This document shows positions 10,638-24,132 of a stretch of 64,000 nucleotides of DNA, piece after piece. The notes below the pieces were generated by a model, which was given only the letters and a program-made list of their open reading frames with translations, was not told the origin of the DNA and searched no databases. The translations under genes were made by a program, and so were the position numbers. Within the stretch, counting starts at the first letter, position 1; each line of letters begins with the position of its first letter. The DNA lies in contig CAJJDN010000089.1 in the NCBI GenBank assembly GCA_905182985.1, forward strand, positions 328,071-392,070, in the 5' to 3' direction. Origin of the DNA: Paramecium sonneborni. Its lineage: Eukaryota > Ciliophora > Oligohymenophorea > Peniculida > Parameciidae.

Positions 10638-13600
10638 ATGAATTAAAACTCTTCAAGAGAATATGGAAACTTACAAAGTTCATATTCCTCTAGAATCTAA
10701 TCCCATTCAACCTTAAGAGCAAATTCTAAATTAAATCAACAAATTCCATTAAATGAATTTATTATGCAATATCCTTGTTAACCTAAAGACTCAATTACCT
10801 ATGATTTAAATGGATTTGAACTTGATTTAAAGGAACCTTAAATCTTTGATTCTTATTCCAATAGAAGTAAATAGTAAAATTCTTAGTAAATGATTATTTT
10901 GGCAGTATGTTATTCAAATTTATATAGGAAAGAAGAAAAATTACATCTCCATCAATAAAAAAAAGAAAGAAAAAAATGAAAATGGAATAAATTATTTAAA
11001 AATTCGTTGAGAAAATTAAGATTAGTAATAATTTATTCATCAAGTAACCTTATGTTAATACTCTTCTGTAAACATATTCAAACCCATTAAATAAAGAAAA
11101 GGATAACAATTAAAGCTTTATAAATAAATTTAAATAATCAATTAAGTTACCTATTCCAAGGTAATCTAAATTTAGATTGTTTTAGAAATTGATTATGTAA
11201 ATCACTTTTTTAACTACTATTATATTTTCTCCCTTGATATTAATATATCCAAGCAATAATATAATTTAAGGCTTATTATTTGTTTAATTAACATTAATAG
11301 TTTTTAACTCGATTATAAATTTAAATACATGTTATTATAAAAATGGAGTAGAAATAACACAAATAGCATCAATTCAATTGAATTATATAAAAAGATATGG
11401 TTTGTAAGACTTATTGTTATATTTATCATTTATCTTTATATTATAATTTTGTGAAACGAATTCATAAATTTCAATTATTGCTTTGATTTTATTAAATCTT
11501 TTAATTGTGAATTTGATAAAATTAAATACTTTGATATCTCTAAAATATGGAATTATATTTGGTTAGCAATTTATTAAAGCATTATTTTATTGTCATATAT
11601 TTGCGTTAATTTCTATTTCTTAGAAATTTGAAATTGGTTTTGATTCAATAAGCGTTTAAAGTAAGACTTATTTAAGTTATCTACATACATATATAAATAA
11701 TTATTTGACTATATCAAGTACATTAGAATAAGAAACAAACTTTGAATTATTATTAGCATTGTTAGTTTAACTAATTTTTACAATAAATAGAATTAGATTA
11801 ATTTTAGATATCTTATTCTTTTTTAATTAGAATATTCATATGTACATTTAGAAAAAAAACTATTTTGATTTGAAAGCTTATCTTCGTAATCATTAAGTAG
11901 AATAAAATTTAATGAAGAAAGCTCTAAGTAATTACAAATTTGAGATGAAAAAAGATTTTTAGTAATAAAATTTTATGATGGATTCAAAATCTATAAAATA
12001 TGTAGATTATGAGATATAGAAAGCAATTTAAAACACTGTGAATGCAAAATATTTTAAGAAAATTTTAGTATTGTCTTAATTTTCATAAAATATATAAGAA
12101 AAATTAGTTGAAAATATGTAATTACAATATTTTTAACCAAATGAAATAATATTAAAATAAAATTGTAGAGATGATGATTCTTTGTATCTTTTAAAAAAAG
12201 GATAAGTAAAGGTATGTTATTAGAGTGGTAATAAGAAATAATTTGGTATAAAATCTTTGGGAGAAATGTAAACATTTGGTGAAGTATCTTTTTTTACTGG
12301 TTTACCTAGAACAAGTACAATTGTAAGTTTAGGTCCAGTAGAAACATATAAAATTCGTAGAAATGATTTTTTAGAAGCAATAAAAAATAATAGACAAGAT
12401 TTGGTAAATTTATGAATTAAGATAGGAAATAGCATCTTTTATGAAAGATTAGATTCTATATAATGATTAATATGGTTTAATAGGACTTAAGTGTTTTTGT
12501 TGTAAATCAAAAGAGCATTTAATATTTTAATGTGATAAACTTCATTATAAACCAGATAAAGAAAAGATAATAAGTTAATATTAATATGATCATCATTAAA
12601 AAAGAAGAAAATGTAATAATAAAATTGTTATATGAATAGATAAAAGAAATCATAAAAGAACCAAAAATAGTAGAGAATATCTATTTTAAATAGGAATGGC
12701 TGGAGAAGAGTATTAGGAAAATAATTTTTTAGCAGATTAATCAGAAATATTAAAAGAATTAACATAGAATAATAATTATTAATCATCTACTAATATTTAA
12801 TAAAATTAATCATAACTAATGGCATTTTTTCCAAGTAGAGAGAGAGTGAAATCAGTAGATAAAAATAGTATAATGTTGATAAGTGAATTAGATGATGTTA
12901 GAGAATAATTTTAAGAATTAGATCCGATGATTCATAGGAAAGAAAAAGCTTTATTATCTTAACATAATAATTTTCCAATTAAAGAAGTTATACAGGAACT
13001 TGATGGAGAAGATTAGAGTTCGCATTCTGAAGATACTATACCATAAGAAATGGGTTTTACTCTATTACAATAACCTTAAGAAAAACTAAAATAAAATAAT
13101 AATTTAATTACTATTTCTGCCGATAAGGATAAGCTTTAAGATATGTTAATAATTAATTCTATTAATTAACCTTAATAAATTAATAATAGTTGTTGTTTAC
13201 TACCTAATTCTCAAGAAATGAAAAACTCTAGATAAAGCAGAAAATCTTAAACTTCAACTTTGCTTCATAGTTAATAGAATGAAGTTAATAGGAAACTTGA
13301 AAATTTGAAATCCTCAGGAAAAACAAGTTATTATGATGATTTTGATATTAATCCATTAGATCGATCATCTCCACTTATGAAAAAGAAAAACAAAAGTCCA
13401 TAATAAAATAAAATTATGGTTGATGATAGTCCTTAGATATTTATAGACCTAGATAATTCTGTAATTAAGAATTTATAATTTAGAGTCATTTCTTTTGTTT
13501 AGATGATCAAGAAGAATTAGATAAAGCATAAAATTATTTATATTATTATCCCTATTATAATCCTGAATATATTATTAGTTCGTAATTTATTTCTAATAAT

Positions 13601-13714
13601 ACTAGATATAATAATTTTAAAATACATAGAATTTAGAATTGTTTTAAAAAAAGTCGTTATACTGTTAGCTATGTCATTAGTGATAAAATTAAGTAAAAAG
13701 CAATTATTTAATGA
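10638..13714 (+). CDS. Cyclic-nucleotide-binding channel-like protein with degenerate pore and CCHC knuckle
   Basis: About 993 aa after four introns (23, 22, 27, 23 nt). Residues about 180-430 contain several hydrophobic spans, but where a K+ channel would have TVGYGD the sequence reads YLTISSTLEQE. A cyclic-nucleotide-binding domain follows, with FGEVSFFTGLPRTSTI matching the phosphate-binding cassette including its arginine. Directly after it lies CFCCKSKEHLIFQC (12492-12533), an exact C-x2-C-x4-H-x4-C zinc knuckle, then LHYKPDKEKII. The remaining 350 residues are polar and low-complexity. The CNBD is firm; the protein belongs by layout to the EAG/CNG superfamily, but ion conduction is doubtful. 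A candidate intron near 11160 was rejected because the frame runs through. Confidence 0.8.
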
Positions 13715-13881
13715 TGAAATCTTTCATAAATTATTATATAAATATTTGCATTTATTAATTTAATCATTAACATTCATTTACTCAAAATAAAGTTTGAATA
13801 GTAAAAGCTATATTTATTTTTAAAGTTAAATCTAGTATAAAAAACAAAAAGAATTTAAGAATTAAATAAAATATAAATTAT

Positions 13882-14630
13882 TCACTATCTTCTTAAGGAA
13901 TAATCTCTTGAATATGAAAGCTTTTATAAGACTACTCCCTAATTTAAAATAATTTAAATTACAGTTTTTTATTATTTAAAAGGAGAATAATCAAATCTAA
14001 AAGATTTTGAATTTTAATATTGACTTTTAGATCTATCATTTACTCGTTACGAATTCACATTATCTAAAAATGCATCAACTCTTAATTTTATCTTATGTAA
14101 ATTTGGATCAAAATAAAATCTTTGCATATGTTTTTAAATATTTTTATGTTTCATAAATGATTCCTAAAATTTCTCTTATTTCAGATCTGATTAACTTTGC
14201 ATTTATATAAAATATAATACATTCCAATCAATTTATTATGTAATCTTTTATTTTCACTTTCAATTCTAAGCTTTTACTCTTTCAAAGCTCTTCTCCCTCT
14301 TGGAGTTCCACATTAACTGGGAGGCTATATAAAATAATAATATTATTAAATACTGTTGGAGACCGATTACTAATTTTAACTAACCTTGCTAAAATTTAAG
14401 TATTCTATTCCTAAATAGTTTACCATTTCATAAGCTCTCTTTTTCTATTATTTAAAAATTAAGTCTTCTTAACTTATTCATATATCCTTGAATCTCTAGG
14501 AGGTGTAAGCTTTCTTTATTATACCATTCTTTTTTAATGCGCTTCATACTCTCTAAATTGAATTAAATTAATACTGTCTACTAAGCCATATTTAATTAAG
14601 CTCTAAATAACCCTTCTGAAAGTTTTTCAT
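13882..14630 (-). CDS. CFAP97-like protein
   Basis: About 220 aa after introns of 31, 29 and 26 nt; an additional in-frame 24-nt intron near 13950 is possible. The segment KKTQFLNNRKRELMKWQTI followed by QEQNTQILARLVKISNRSP resembles the conserved block of the CFAP97/Hemingway family (basic stretch, then N-x-x-L-L-x-R-L), proteins linked to cilia and axonemes. The tail is basic and serine-rich. It lies 29 bp downstream of another minus-strand gene and converges on the CNBD gene across 167 bp. The family call is by short motif and therefore moderate. Confidence 0.6.
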
Positions 14631-14659
14631 TTATATAAAATAATAATTTTAATATTTAA

Positions 14660-15993
14660 TCACATCGAGGGTTATTAAATCACTATACCTTTCTTTTAAA
14701 GAACAGATAACTACTCTTTTAAAACATTTGTTAACATCATTGTTTCTAAAAGAACCTTTTTTAATTCAGATTGTCTTTCTTTTTTGTTAATTACTTTTGA
14801 TTAATGTTAATTTTAAGATTCTTATTGAATCTCATCTTTTTAAGTTCCAAAATGTTGTAAGCTTTTTTAACTTTTTTTATTTTCTGAAAGTACTTCCCAA
14901 ATTTTTAAATTTCTCCTTTCATTATATTTATTTTTAATCATATTGTATTCTCTTTAAAACTCTTCAAGAGTCATATCTTTATTAAATCGATCCAATTCAT
15001 ACATATGAACTTTGAGATTACCTTATGCAGATTTATAGGCACGATAAGTGATTTTACTTTCTAATAGTTATGATAATTCATTTGCTTCTCCCATTTTTAT
15101 AAGCATTTCATATTCATATTCATTTTTTCCTTTAGAAATAGTTAATTAAAGTAAGCGATCCATTTCTTTTTCTCTCTCTTTAGCTTTTTATAGATAATAT
15201 TTAGAAAGGTTTTAAACTGGTCTTTCTTCACCTCTAAAAATAATAATCAACAAATAAAAATACATTTTAAATTCTGTAAATCCTGATTACTTACTCTTAT
15301 AAGATATACCACTAATTGGTCTGAAATCTTTAGGTGCAGTTCTAGTTGCAGAAGCAGATTAAGGTTTACTTTTTTTTTAAGCTGAAAATTTTCTTTTGCT
15401 TGCTTATGCTAAATGTAATGCTTTTTCTTTAATAAATTCAAGCATTGTATCTTAATTATAGTTGATTAAAATACTTTCATTAGAATTCCATGCTTAAACT
15501 TTTTTACATATATTTTCAATTGTAATTTTTCCAAATTCATTTTCCAAATCACTCAATACTTAATTAATTTCTTCTTATGTAAATGTAAAACCTAATTATA
15601 TTTAGATTATTTAGAAACCTGCTTAACCAAGAAATGATACAAATTCTTCTGGAGATGCATTAACAGAATCTGATTTCCAAAATTATTCAATTTTAATATT
15701 GTTAAATGTAACTAACTAATTGAATTTTTGTAAAGCAAGAGAAAATGGTATTGGATTATCATTAAAACTTTATTTTTTTTAATTAAATTTAGAACTTTCT
15801 GGTCTTCCATGTTTAGATTCTGGTCTTTTATCTTATTTTTTTGGAAGCATCTATTACTAAAAATATTAGATAATTAGTAACTTCATATTATTTTTTCCAT
15901 GTTTCTTCAAATTTGTCATCATCACTTCCATCATCTTCTACAAAATTCTAGAAGGATAAACATTAATGAAAATACATCTTAATCTTCATCCAT
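14660..15993 (-). CDS. Uncharacterised coiled-coil protein
   Basis: About 416 aa after introns of 28, 25 and 30 nt, beginning MDEDQDNFVEDDGSDDDKF. A central stretch (FTFTQEEINQVLSDLENEFG) resembles a degenerate EF-hand helix pair but lacks calcium-ligand residues. The C-terminal half is charged coiled coil (KAKEREKEMDRLLQL, DMTLEEFQREYNMIKNKY). The 30-nt intron is a multiple of three and has no in-frame TGA, so its removal is supported only by its hydrophobic, AT-rich content. The gene is divergent from the IP3-receptor-type gene across 159 bp. Function unknown. Confidence 0.7.
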
Positions 15994-16152
15994 TTTGAAT
16001 AAAAATTATATAATTAATATAAATTACAAAAAGTCTAAATATTGATTTGTGTATATGAGATGATTATAACATATATTATATCATTTTTAATTAGAAAGTA
16101 TTTAAATAAAGAAAAAGGTTTAAAATATGATGCTATATAAGAAATAAATTTA

Positions 16153-17160
16153 ATGAATAATCTTCGATATGGCTAAATTATAAGAATATAAGGAGATTAA
16201 GGGATGATTGTTACAAAAGGGTATAGTTATCAATGAATAATGTTAGATACACATAGACAAATGTTTATTATATGACATATACAAATTTGGCCAAGATTAG
16301 CAATTATCGGGAGTCTTTATTTTAAGTGCTGCCTAAAGGAAGTTTTGAGATTCACGATGAATTCATGAAATCTCATAAAAAGTAAGTATGCTAGTATAAT
16401 AAATTAGAGGGAATCAAGATTTACTAGATTAACGATTAAAGACAGAATTGAATTAATATTTTTCATTTTTGGAAACTAAGATCGATGAGGAAGTTCTTTT
16501 TGGTTAAGAGATAGTATTGAAACATTATGATTCTGAATATTTTTTGGTTGGATCTTATAAATGTTCAGAATAATCAATGGAAGCATTTCAGGTAAGTTTG
16601 AGCAGTAAGCCATCAAGTTAAGCTTTATTTAGAATAGAGGCATATTAAACTTATTAGAAAGATGGATAATGTATATATTTTGATGAACCTTTTTTATTGG
16701 TGAACACAAAGCAATAATTTTGTTTAGATTTTATTGAGAAACCAATATAATGGTTAGATGATGAAAGTTGTTTAACATATATTAAGCGATTAACTGATGT
16801 TTAAAGACATTAGGTGATAATTACAAACAACAGTAAGACTAGTTGGAAAATGAAGTTATTTATGAGGAATGATTAGAGGATTGAAAAGAAATCAATCAGG
16901 AATAATGAATTAATATATTTATAATATACAGAAGATGGAACTTATTTAAATGGAGAATAACAGGTTGTTTCTTTGTAATAAGCAGGAGTACATATTCCAT
17001 TAACAGCCATTTGGGAATTACAAGCTTTATAACCTACTCTTGAAAATAAACGGAATCTACCACAAATAATTAAAGAGAATACTAGAGGATCAGTTTTTTA
17101 AAATAATTTAGATCTTTTGAAAGATTTTTCTAGAGTTGCTCCAAGATAGAAAAGTGTTGT

Positions 17161-17194
<34 letters not shown>

Positions 17195-20100
17195 GCATAA
17201 ACATAACTAAATAAAAAAAATTTTTAATAAGAATACATTCTTAGAAATTATATTTCTGGCAAAGTACTTACTTCCAGAAATTAATTGCCCTAATTGCATG
17301 ATTATATTTAAGAATCAAATTAAGCTGTTGAAATTCTAACTGCAAAATAAGGTTAATAAGATATTATTGAAAATTCTTCTATTTAATTATCTGTTGATAA
17401 AGAAATATTATAAAATGTTGAAATTGAAGATTAATGGAATGATAGTATTAAAGAAAATGATGAAGTTGAGACAACTGTTATAAAGAAGTAGTTATCATTT
17501 GAGGATAAAGAACATTAACATGCTTTTTAAATAAAAAAAGTAAAAGGAAACATTAAAAATAATTTAATGTTTGTTTTGTCAGCTTAAGAAGTGTTATTTT
17601 AATTTGTTTTGATATTGAATAAATAAGTTGATATTATTTGGAAATTACTTCATATTTAATAATTATCATAAGTAGTTGAAGTAATTTAATAATTGATTTA
17701 ATTTTTGTAATTAGAAGTAGCAAATCGTTAATAATGTATTAAAGAAACATATATTATTGATTTGGCAATGAAAATTTTAGTACCAATTTATGAAAAGAAG
17801 TTGTATGCTACTGATGTAAAGAATTTACAAAAAAAAATGAAGAAAATATTTAAATTAACATATCAATTAATAAAAGAATTAACATAAAACAATAAATAGC
17901 TTAAATAAGACATGGGAAAGTATTTAAAAGATTTCTTAGAATAAGCTATGGATGATGAAGCAAGAGCATAAGATAGTTTAAAAGAATTATTAGAGGACAA
18001 TTATGAATCTATTTAAAAGTTTGTAACTGATGATCATATTCAAAAAGTATTTGAAAAAATGAAATAAAATCCGAATGAAAAATATCTATCTATTTTAAGT
18101 AGTATTTGTGTTTGTAAAGGAAGAGCTATTTTGAAGAATTAAATATTAATTTTAAAGTTAGTATTTCAAAGTAATGAATTATTGAATTTTAAATTTAGAT
18201 TGAATACAAAAAATAAAGTTGAAGTTCTTTGTAGAATTAATAAATTAAAACCAATGTGGAGAAGGATTCGTTAAATCTATTAGGAAAGTCAAGAATAAGA
18301 TGGATTACAAACTTGGAATTATTTTTAAGGTTATTTCAATCTTTTAGGAGATGTATGTTATAATAGAAACAAATTAGCGTAGGATTTTGTTAAAGAAAAT
18401 ATTTCTATATCTATTTTATTAGCATTAGTTGAAGATAATCATTCTTAATCTATAAATACATTTGAATCATATCTAAAAGTTATTCATCTTGCATTTGTAG
18501 ATACTCCTGGATATCAAACACTTGTGATTAGTAAAGTTATAGATTGGGAAGACAATGAATCTATTTAAATAGAAAAAAGAATGTCTATGAGAAGAATTAG
18601 TAGTTTTGGAGGATAAAACCATCACATTGCTTCATAAAATGTTATTGATCTTAACAATATAATTAAATATGTCTAATAATTTATTGCTAAATTTACTCAT
18701 TTTACTTACGATCAAAAATATAATTAGACATTGCAAAGAGTTTTAATGATTATCAAAACATTACTTACAATGAATTTGGAAATTGATACGATGCAATTAT
18801 TGTAAGATTTACTTAGAATTTGTTCATGTCAAAAAGATTTCTAAAATTTAGAATAATATAAAGGAGAAGAGAATATCAAAAAGGCTAAACATAGAATGAC
18901 TAAAGTATCATCAGAAAATAAACCAATTATGGAATGTAAGATGTTAGCTTCGAATATAATTTTAAATATTCTAGATTTAGAAAATGATATTAGAATTAAT
19001 GAAATGGTTGCCTACTTTAGAAGTAAGAGAGAAAGTGAATATACAAATGAATCTGCAAATAATCCATCTCCAAAAAAAGGTTTAATTAGTGGCATGGTTG
19101 GCTTTGTTCATAGATTTTCTATTAAACCAACTGAAGAATAATAATAATTATTAGATAATAATAGTTCTGTCTTTAAAGACTTTGCTAAAAGTTTAAGTGG
19201 TTCAAAAGATAAAACTGAACAAGAATCTTACAATATTCCTTAATGGATTCAAGTCATATAAGATTTGCTCAGTAACAGAAATTTATTCAAAAATTTCAAT
19301 AACAATGTAATGTTAGTATTTGTTGAAATTTCATTAATGTAGGAACCAAAAATGGTTGAAACAGCCTTATAATTATTTAATCGAATGCTTGGATAGAGAA
19401 GAGAATTAATAAAGCATTTTTCATAAATAGTACTACTTTCTAAAAATTGTTAAAAAAATGTTAAAGAATTGATTAGTAAATGTATTCAAATAAGACAGCG
19501 CTTAGAATAATTAAGTGATAAAAATGTTTACACGATTACAAAAGAGAATTAAAGTACTTCAAATATATAAGTGGATGAAATTATTGAAGATCTTAATAAG
19601 TTATGTGTTTCATTAAAATCTTAAAGATTTTCAAGTCAGGTAGATTAAATTTCAATGGCTTTTAATGAATGTGAAGAGAATGACAAGACAAATTAAACTT
19701 TATTTAAAGCTTTAGATATGCATTAAACATTAGTAACTTATATATCTGGAGCAGATGAAATAAATCCATATTTATAAGGGTTATTAAATTCTTGTTACAA
19801 ATTTTTAACACTTTTTATTTGGAATCATGCAACTAATAAAATTGAAATAAAATGGCCATTAAAATAAATATATTTTCATTTGTAATACAATTCTTGTTGT
19901 ATTGATTTTGTAAGAGAACTTTATCATAATAATAAAGAATTGCTTTACAATGAAAATGAAGTATCTGTAGCTATTAAATCAATCATTCAGTAAATGAATA
20001 AAGAAAAACCAGAAAGTATGTATAGAGTTAAACTTTTTGATTCATTAAGAGTTTTCTTATATGATCATAATAAGACAATCAAATTTAATTAATTATAAAT

Positions 20101-23100
20101 TTTAGCTTTACTTTAATAAAAATAAAACAGGAATTTAATCTATGTTTTGAATGAATTATAATCAGAATTTTAAATGGATCCAATCAGTAAACCTGAGACT
20201 CCATTACAAAAATCGAAAACATGGGATAATGAAAGCTTTCATGATTTAATTGATGAATACAGTGTTAATTATGAAAAGATGGAAGAAAGTAAATTAATGC
20301 GTATCCAACCGTAATTATAGTATATGATTATTCATTTTGAAATTTTCAGTTTATTAGTAGAAGATCAGTAAAATTTTTTATATATATAGTAATGTAATAA
20401 ATTAAGAGAAATGTAGAGTAATGCATCCTTTTGCTTCATTATTATTTTTATTGAAAAATTCATATAAAAGTAATTGTTGGCCATTATAGCATTTTTTAAG
20501 AAGTTATATCAATCGTCTTTATTATAATAGTTAGATGGAGTTGATAAGTCATTTATGTATTTCAGAAGATTTAGAAGTATGTTTAAAATTAATAATAGAT
20601 AATTCTACATTAATTAGATTAAATTCTATTGTTAAAAGGATGTAATTATATAAAGCAAGTATAAATTGTTGATGGTGTAAGATTTTAGTTCATGTTTTCT
20701 TACATTTTCGCATGTATGTAGGAAATATTGTATTCAATTAATTTACTATTTATAAATGATAATTTTTTATTAGAGTTAGAAGCTTAATTAAGCAAAGATA
20801 TGGATAATCTTAAATATCATTAATTGTTATTTAAGATAGCAGGTCACTTAGTATAAATATAGAAGATGTGGTTTAAATCAAGTCATATAACACATTTATG
20901 CCAAGTTTTGATAAATATTATGAAGGTAGTATTTAAGACATTTGATAATGGTATATTGTTAAGATTGGAGAAGTTATTTAATGGAAATGTAAGTGAACCA
21001 TTGACACCTTTAAAGTAAGAAGAAACATAAGAGAAAGAGGATAAATAGGATGATAAAAATGAAGAGAATGAGTAGGAAGGGATAATTAATAGACTATTAA
21101 TAGTTACAGAAACTAAATTATCTTAAGATGAAAAGATTTAATCAAATTTATAATAGACATTAAAAAGAATGTTTCATTTAAAATCAATGAAGAAATTATC
21201 AACGATAGAAGAACCTGATAATAATGCAGAATTGAATATTAGATTGATGAAATTAATCAAACTTTTTAATGAGAATGAAGAGTTTTAAGGATTTATTGAA
21301 TAAGAATTCAATTCATTATGTGAAGAATTTACTAAAATTGATGAATTTTCATTAACAGCATATTAAACATAATATCCAGCAATAACTTTAGAAGAGTTTT
21401 TAAAAAATTTAATATAAATGAATATAACATATTAATTAAATGATGATTTGAGAAGTTACTTTTTAAAAATATTGACAAGAATGATAAGTGAAAAGAATCC
21501 TAATATAAATAGTAAAGATGAATAGGCGAAATTAGCAATAGATGAATGGGATCCAGAATTTTGGAGTGATTCCAGATAATAAATATAAGAAATTTAATGT
21601 TTTTTAGCTGGATGTGGTGCAGCTTAATTGATTTATGAAATGTTTAAAGAAAATTTTGATGATAGATGGGAATTATTTAATTAATTATTGATATTTTCAA
21701 ATGCCTTTCTTTTAGGAGGTAATACTAAATGTTAAGATTCTTTGCTTTAATTATTGAAATAAGATTCATCTAATTAAATGATGAACAATTTATAATAGTC
21801 AATTCTTAAGTTCAGTAAATTTGTAAATACTAATTTTAAGATTCAAAAGACTAAATATTAAAAAGATAAATAAAATCCATTTTTATCGATTGTTTATGTT
21901 GATAATTTAACATAATTTAGTGAGAAAACTGAAACTTTAAAAAGGACTTTACCATCTGCTATAGAGAGTCAAAATACAATTAAAAATAGATAATTATCAA
22001 TTAAAGTAATGTGGAGAGCATTCAGAATGTTATAATTAATGTGTGAAAATAATAATGTATAAATGAAAAACTATTTAAGAGAGCAAACAGATAAAGAAGA
22101 GTCAGTGCATATTAATAGTATTAATTTTATTGAGTTTGCCACTAAAGAATTAAGAATATTATTAAAAATACTTAATAAGAATGTAGTATCAATAACTCAA
22201 TAAATAGTAGATTTTATAAATGAAGTTATATAATTACCTTGTTTTTAGAATTAAGTAACTTTATGTAAATCAACTTATATGGAAGATGTTTGTTTTACAT
22301 TTGAAACATTTTCAAAAGATGAAAGTCAATTAATTTAAAGGGAACTTCATACTTCAGAAGAATAAGATGAATTGTTTGAATTATAAGCTAAAATTATTTA
22401 ATCCATTATGTTAGTTTTAGAAGGAAATAATCAAAAGAATTATGAGGAATTATAATAAAAATTAGATTCTAGATTTTTGGTTAATTTTATAAAATTAATA
22501 GTGTAAAAAGTAGGAATTGAAAAGATCTTTGATTTTAAAAAAGAGGTTAGATTCTCAGATGAAATTTAATAGATGCTCAATGTTTTCATAATAAAAGAGA
22601 AAATAGAATATGTAAGTAAAGATCAAAAATGGGTTAAACATTTTAAATAAGAATTTGAAAGTAACTCAACTTTGAAGGATATTTAAACTATGTGTTTGAA
22701 TAATTTAAGGAAAATTGAAATTTTTTATGAAAATGAATATTAAATGGTATTCTTTCCTTCTCATCCAGTGTTTTAATTTTTAAGTGATGAAACTAGAGAT
22801 AAAATTATGTTTAAAATACCCAGAGATACATAAAGAAAGAAATTGATATCTCTACTAGAAGAAATGGAAATGATTTTTAGAGAAATCACTTACAATTTCA
22901 GTTTATAAAATTGGATTATACCAATAACTCATAAAACTATTTAATTATTAATAAATATTTCATAATTACTATCATTGATCATAAATATATTTATGATTTT
23001 TGCATATGCAGTACTGATTAAAGATAAATAATCTACATTAGTAACAGATGATTATGAAGAAGCTACATTATTTATACTTTCATTATTATAATTCAGTTTT

Positions 23101-24033
23101 AGTTTATGTGCCTGCACATTTTACATAATAAGTAGAGCTTCATTAGAATTTAACAAACTTAAATAAGAATAATTCTCTTTGACTAAAATCCATTCTTATA
23201 TTATTTAAAAGATATCTAATTTTATAATAGTTTTTAAAGGAGAAGATTTCCTATCTCATATATCATTTACTGCAATTGCATTTTTAGGATTAATTTCAAA
23301 TAAATATTACTTTTCATTACATTTGTTCTATTTATTTGGACAATTATCATTATTATAAAGTGTATTTTAAGCAATATCTCATAATGCAAAATAACTATCT
23401 TTAGTTGCTTTGTTAGGAGTGTTATTTTAATTTGTATTTAGTATAGTTGGATTCAATAATTATGTTGATGACATCTATCCAGAATAAGTAGAAGATCCAT
23501 GTCATAGTCTAATAAGTTGTATGATTACTTTGATGACTTCTGGAGTAATTGGAAGTTCTATGTCATAATGGGATCCTTTGAAATTCATTTATGACACAGT
23601 GTATTTTGTCTTTTTTGCTCTATTATTTACAAATATCATATCAGGTATAATGACAGATACATTTGCATAATTGAGAGATTAAAGAACTTAAATTGAAGAT
23701 GATAAAAAGAATAAATGCTTTATTTGTGGAATTGATAGATAAACTCTAGAAAAACAACAAGAAGATTTTGAAGAACACATAAAGAGTAAACATTTCTTAT
23801 GGAATTACGTTTTTTATATCTATTGTCTTTAGAATAAGGATTCTACAGAATATACTGGATTAGAGTATTGGATTATGGACAAAGTTTAATCCGAAAGTGT
23901 CAGTTGGTTTCCGATCAGATCTGAAGATGAAGATGATCGTAATAAATAGATTGAATTATTACGATAAAAAATTGAAGATCTTGCTTAGTAATTAAAGACA
24001 TAATTATTACAATAATAAATTTTTGAAGAATGA
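16153..24033 (+). CDS. Inositol-trisphosphate-receptor-type Ca2+ release channel
   Basis: About 2,594 aa with four introns (26, 26, 22, 22 nt). The N-terminus (LRYGQIIRIQGDQG, NYRESLFQVLPKG) aligns in layout with the IP3-binding/suppressor region of IP3 receptors. The RIH domain signature ILSSICVCKGRAILKNQIL lies near 18090. Membrane spans fall at about 22900-23700. The end (GIMTDTFAQLRDQRTQ, CFICGIDR, FEEHIKSKHFLWNY, DSTEYTGLEYW) closely follows the conserved IP3R C-terminus including its C-x2-C...H-H zinc site. Such channels release Ca2+ from internal stores. Oddities are a ten-glutamine TAA tract at 17165-17194 and a pore loop reading TSGVIGSSM (23536-23562) instead of the usual GGGVGD-type filter. 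The start was chosen because it restores the N-terminal homology through the first intron. Confidence 0.92.
17165..17194 (+). repeat. (TAA)10 microsatellite encoding polyglutamine
   Basis: Ten consecutive TAA triplets, in frame within the IP3-receptor-type gene, encode ten glutamines under the ciliate code. As a perfect trinucleotide run it is likely to vary in length between strains. Confidence 0.9.
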
Positions 24034-24132
24034 TTTATTTTAATATACAATTTCAAGAATGAATGTACATCTATAAACTTTGATTAGATTGAACTAATTA
24101 TAAAATATTATTTTCATAATATTAAAATATAA

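Noticed and set aside
11155..11185. A 25-nt GT...AG intron in the CNBD gene
   Set aside because: The frame is open through it, and removing 25 nt would create a stop and break divisibility by three.
20625..20650. A fifth intron in the IP3-receptor-type gene
   Set aside because: Careful phase counting shows that the sequence reads in frame without it.
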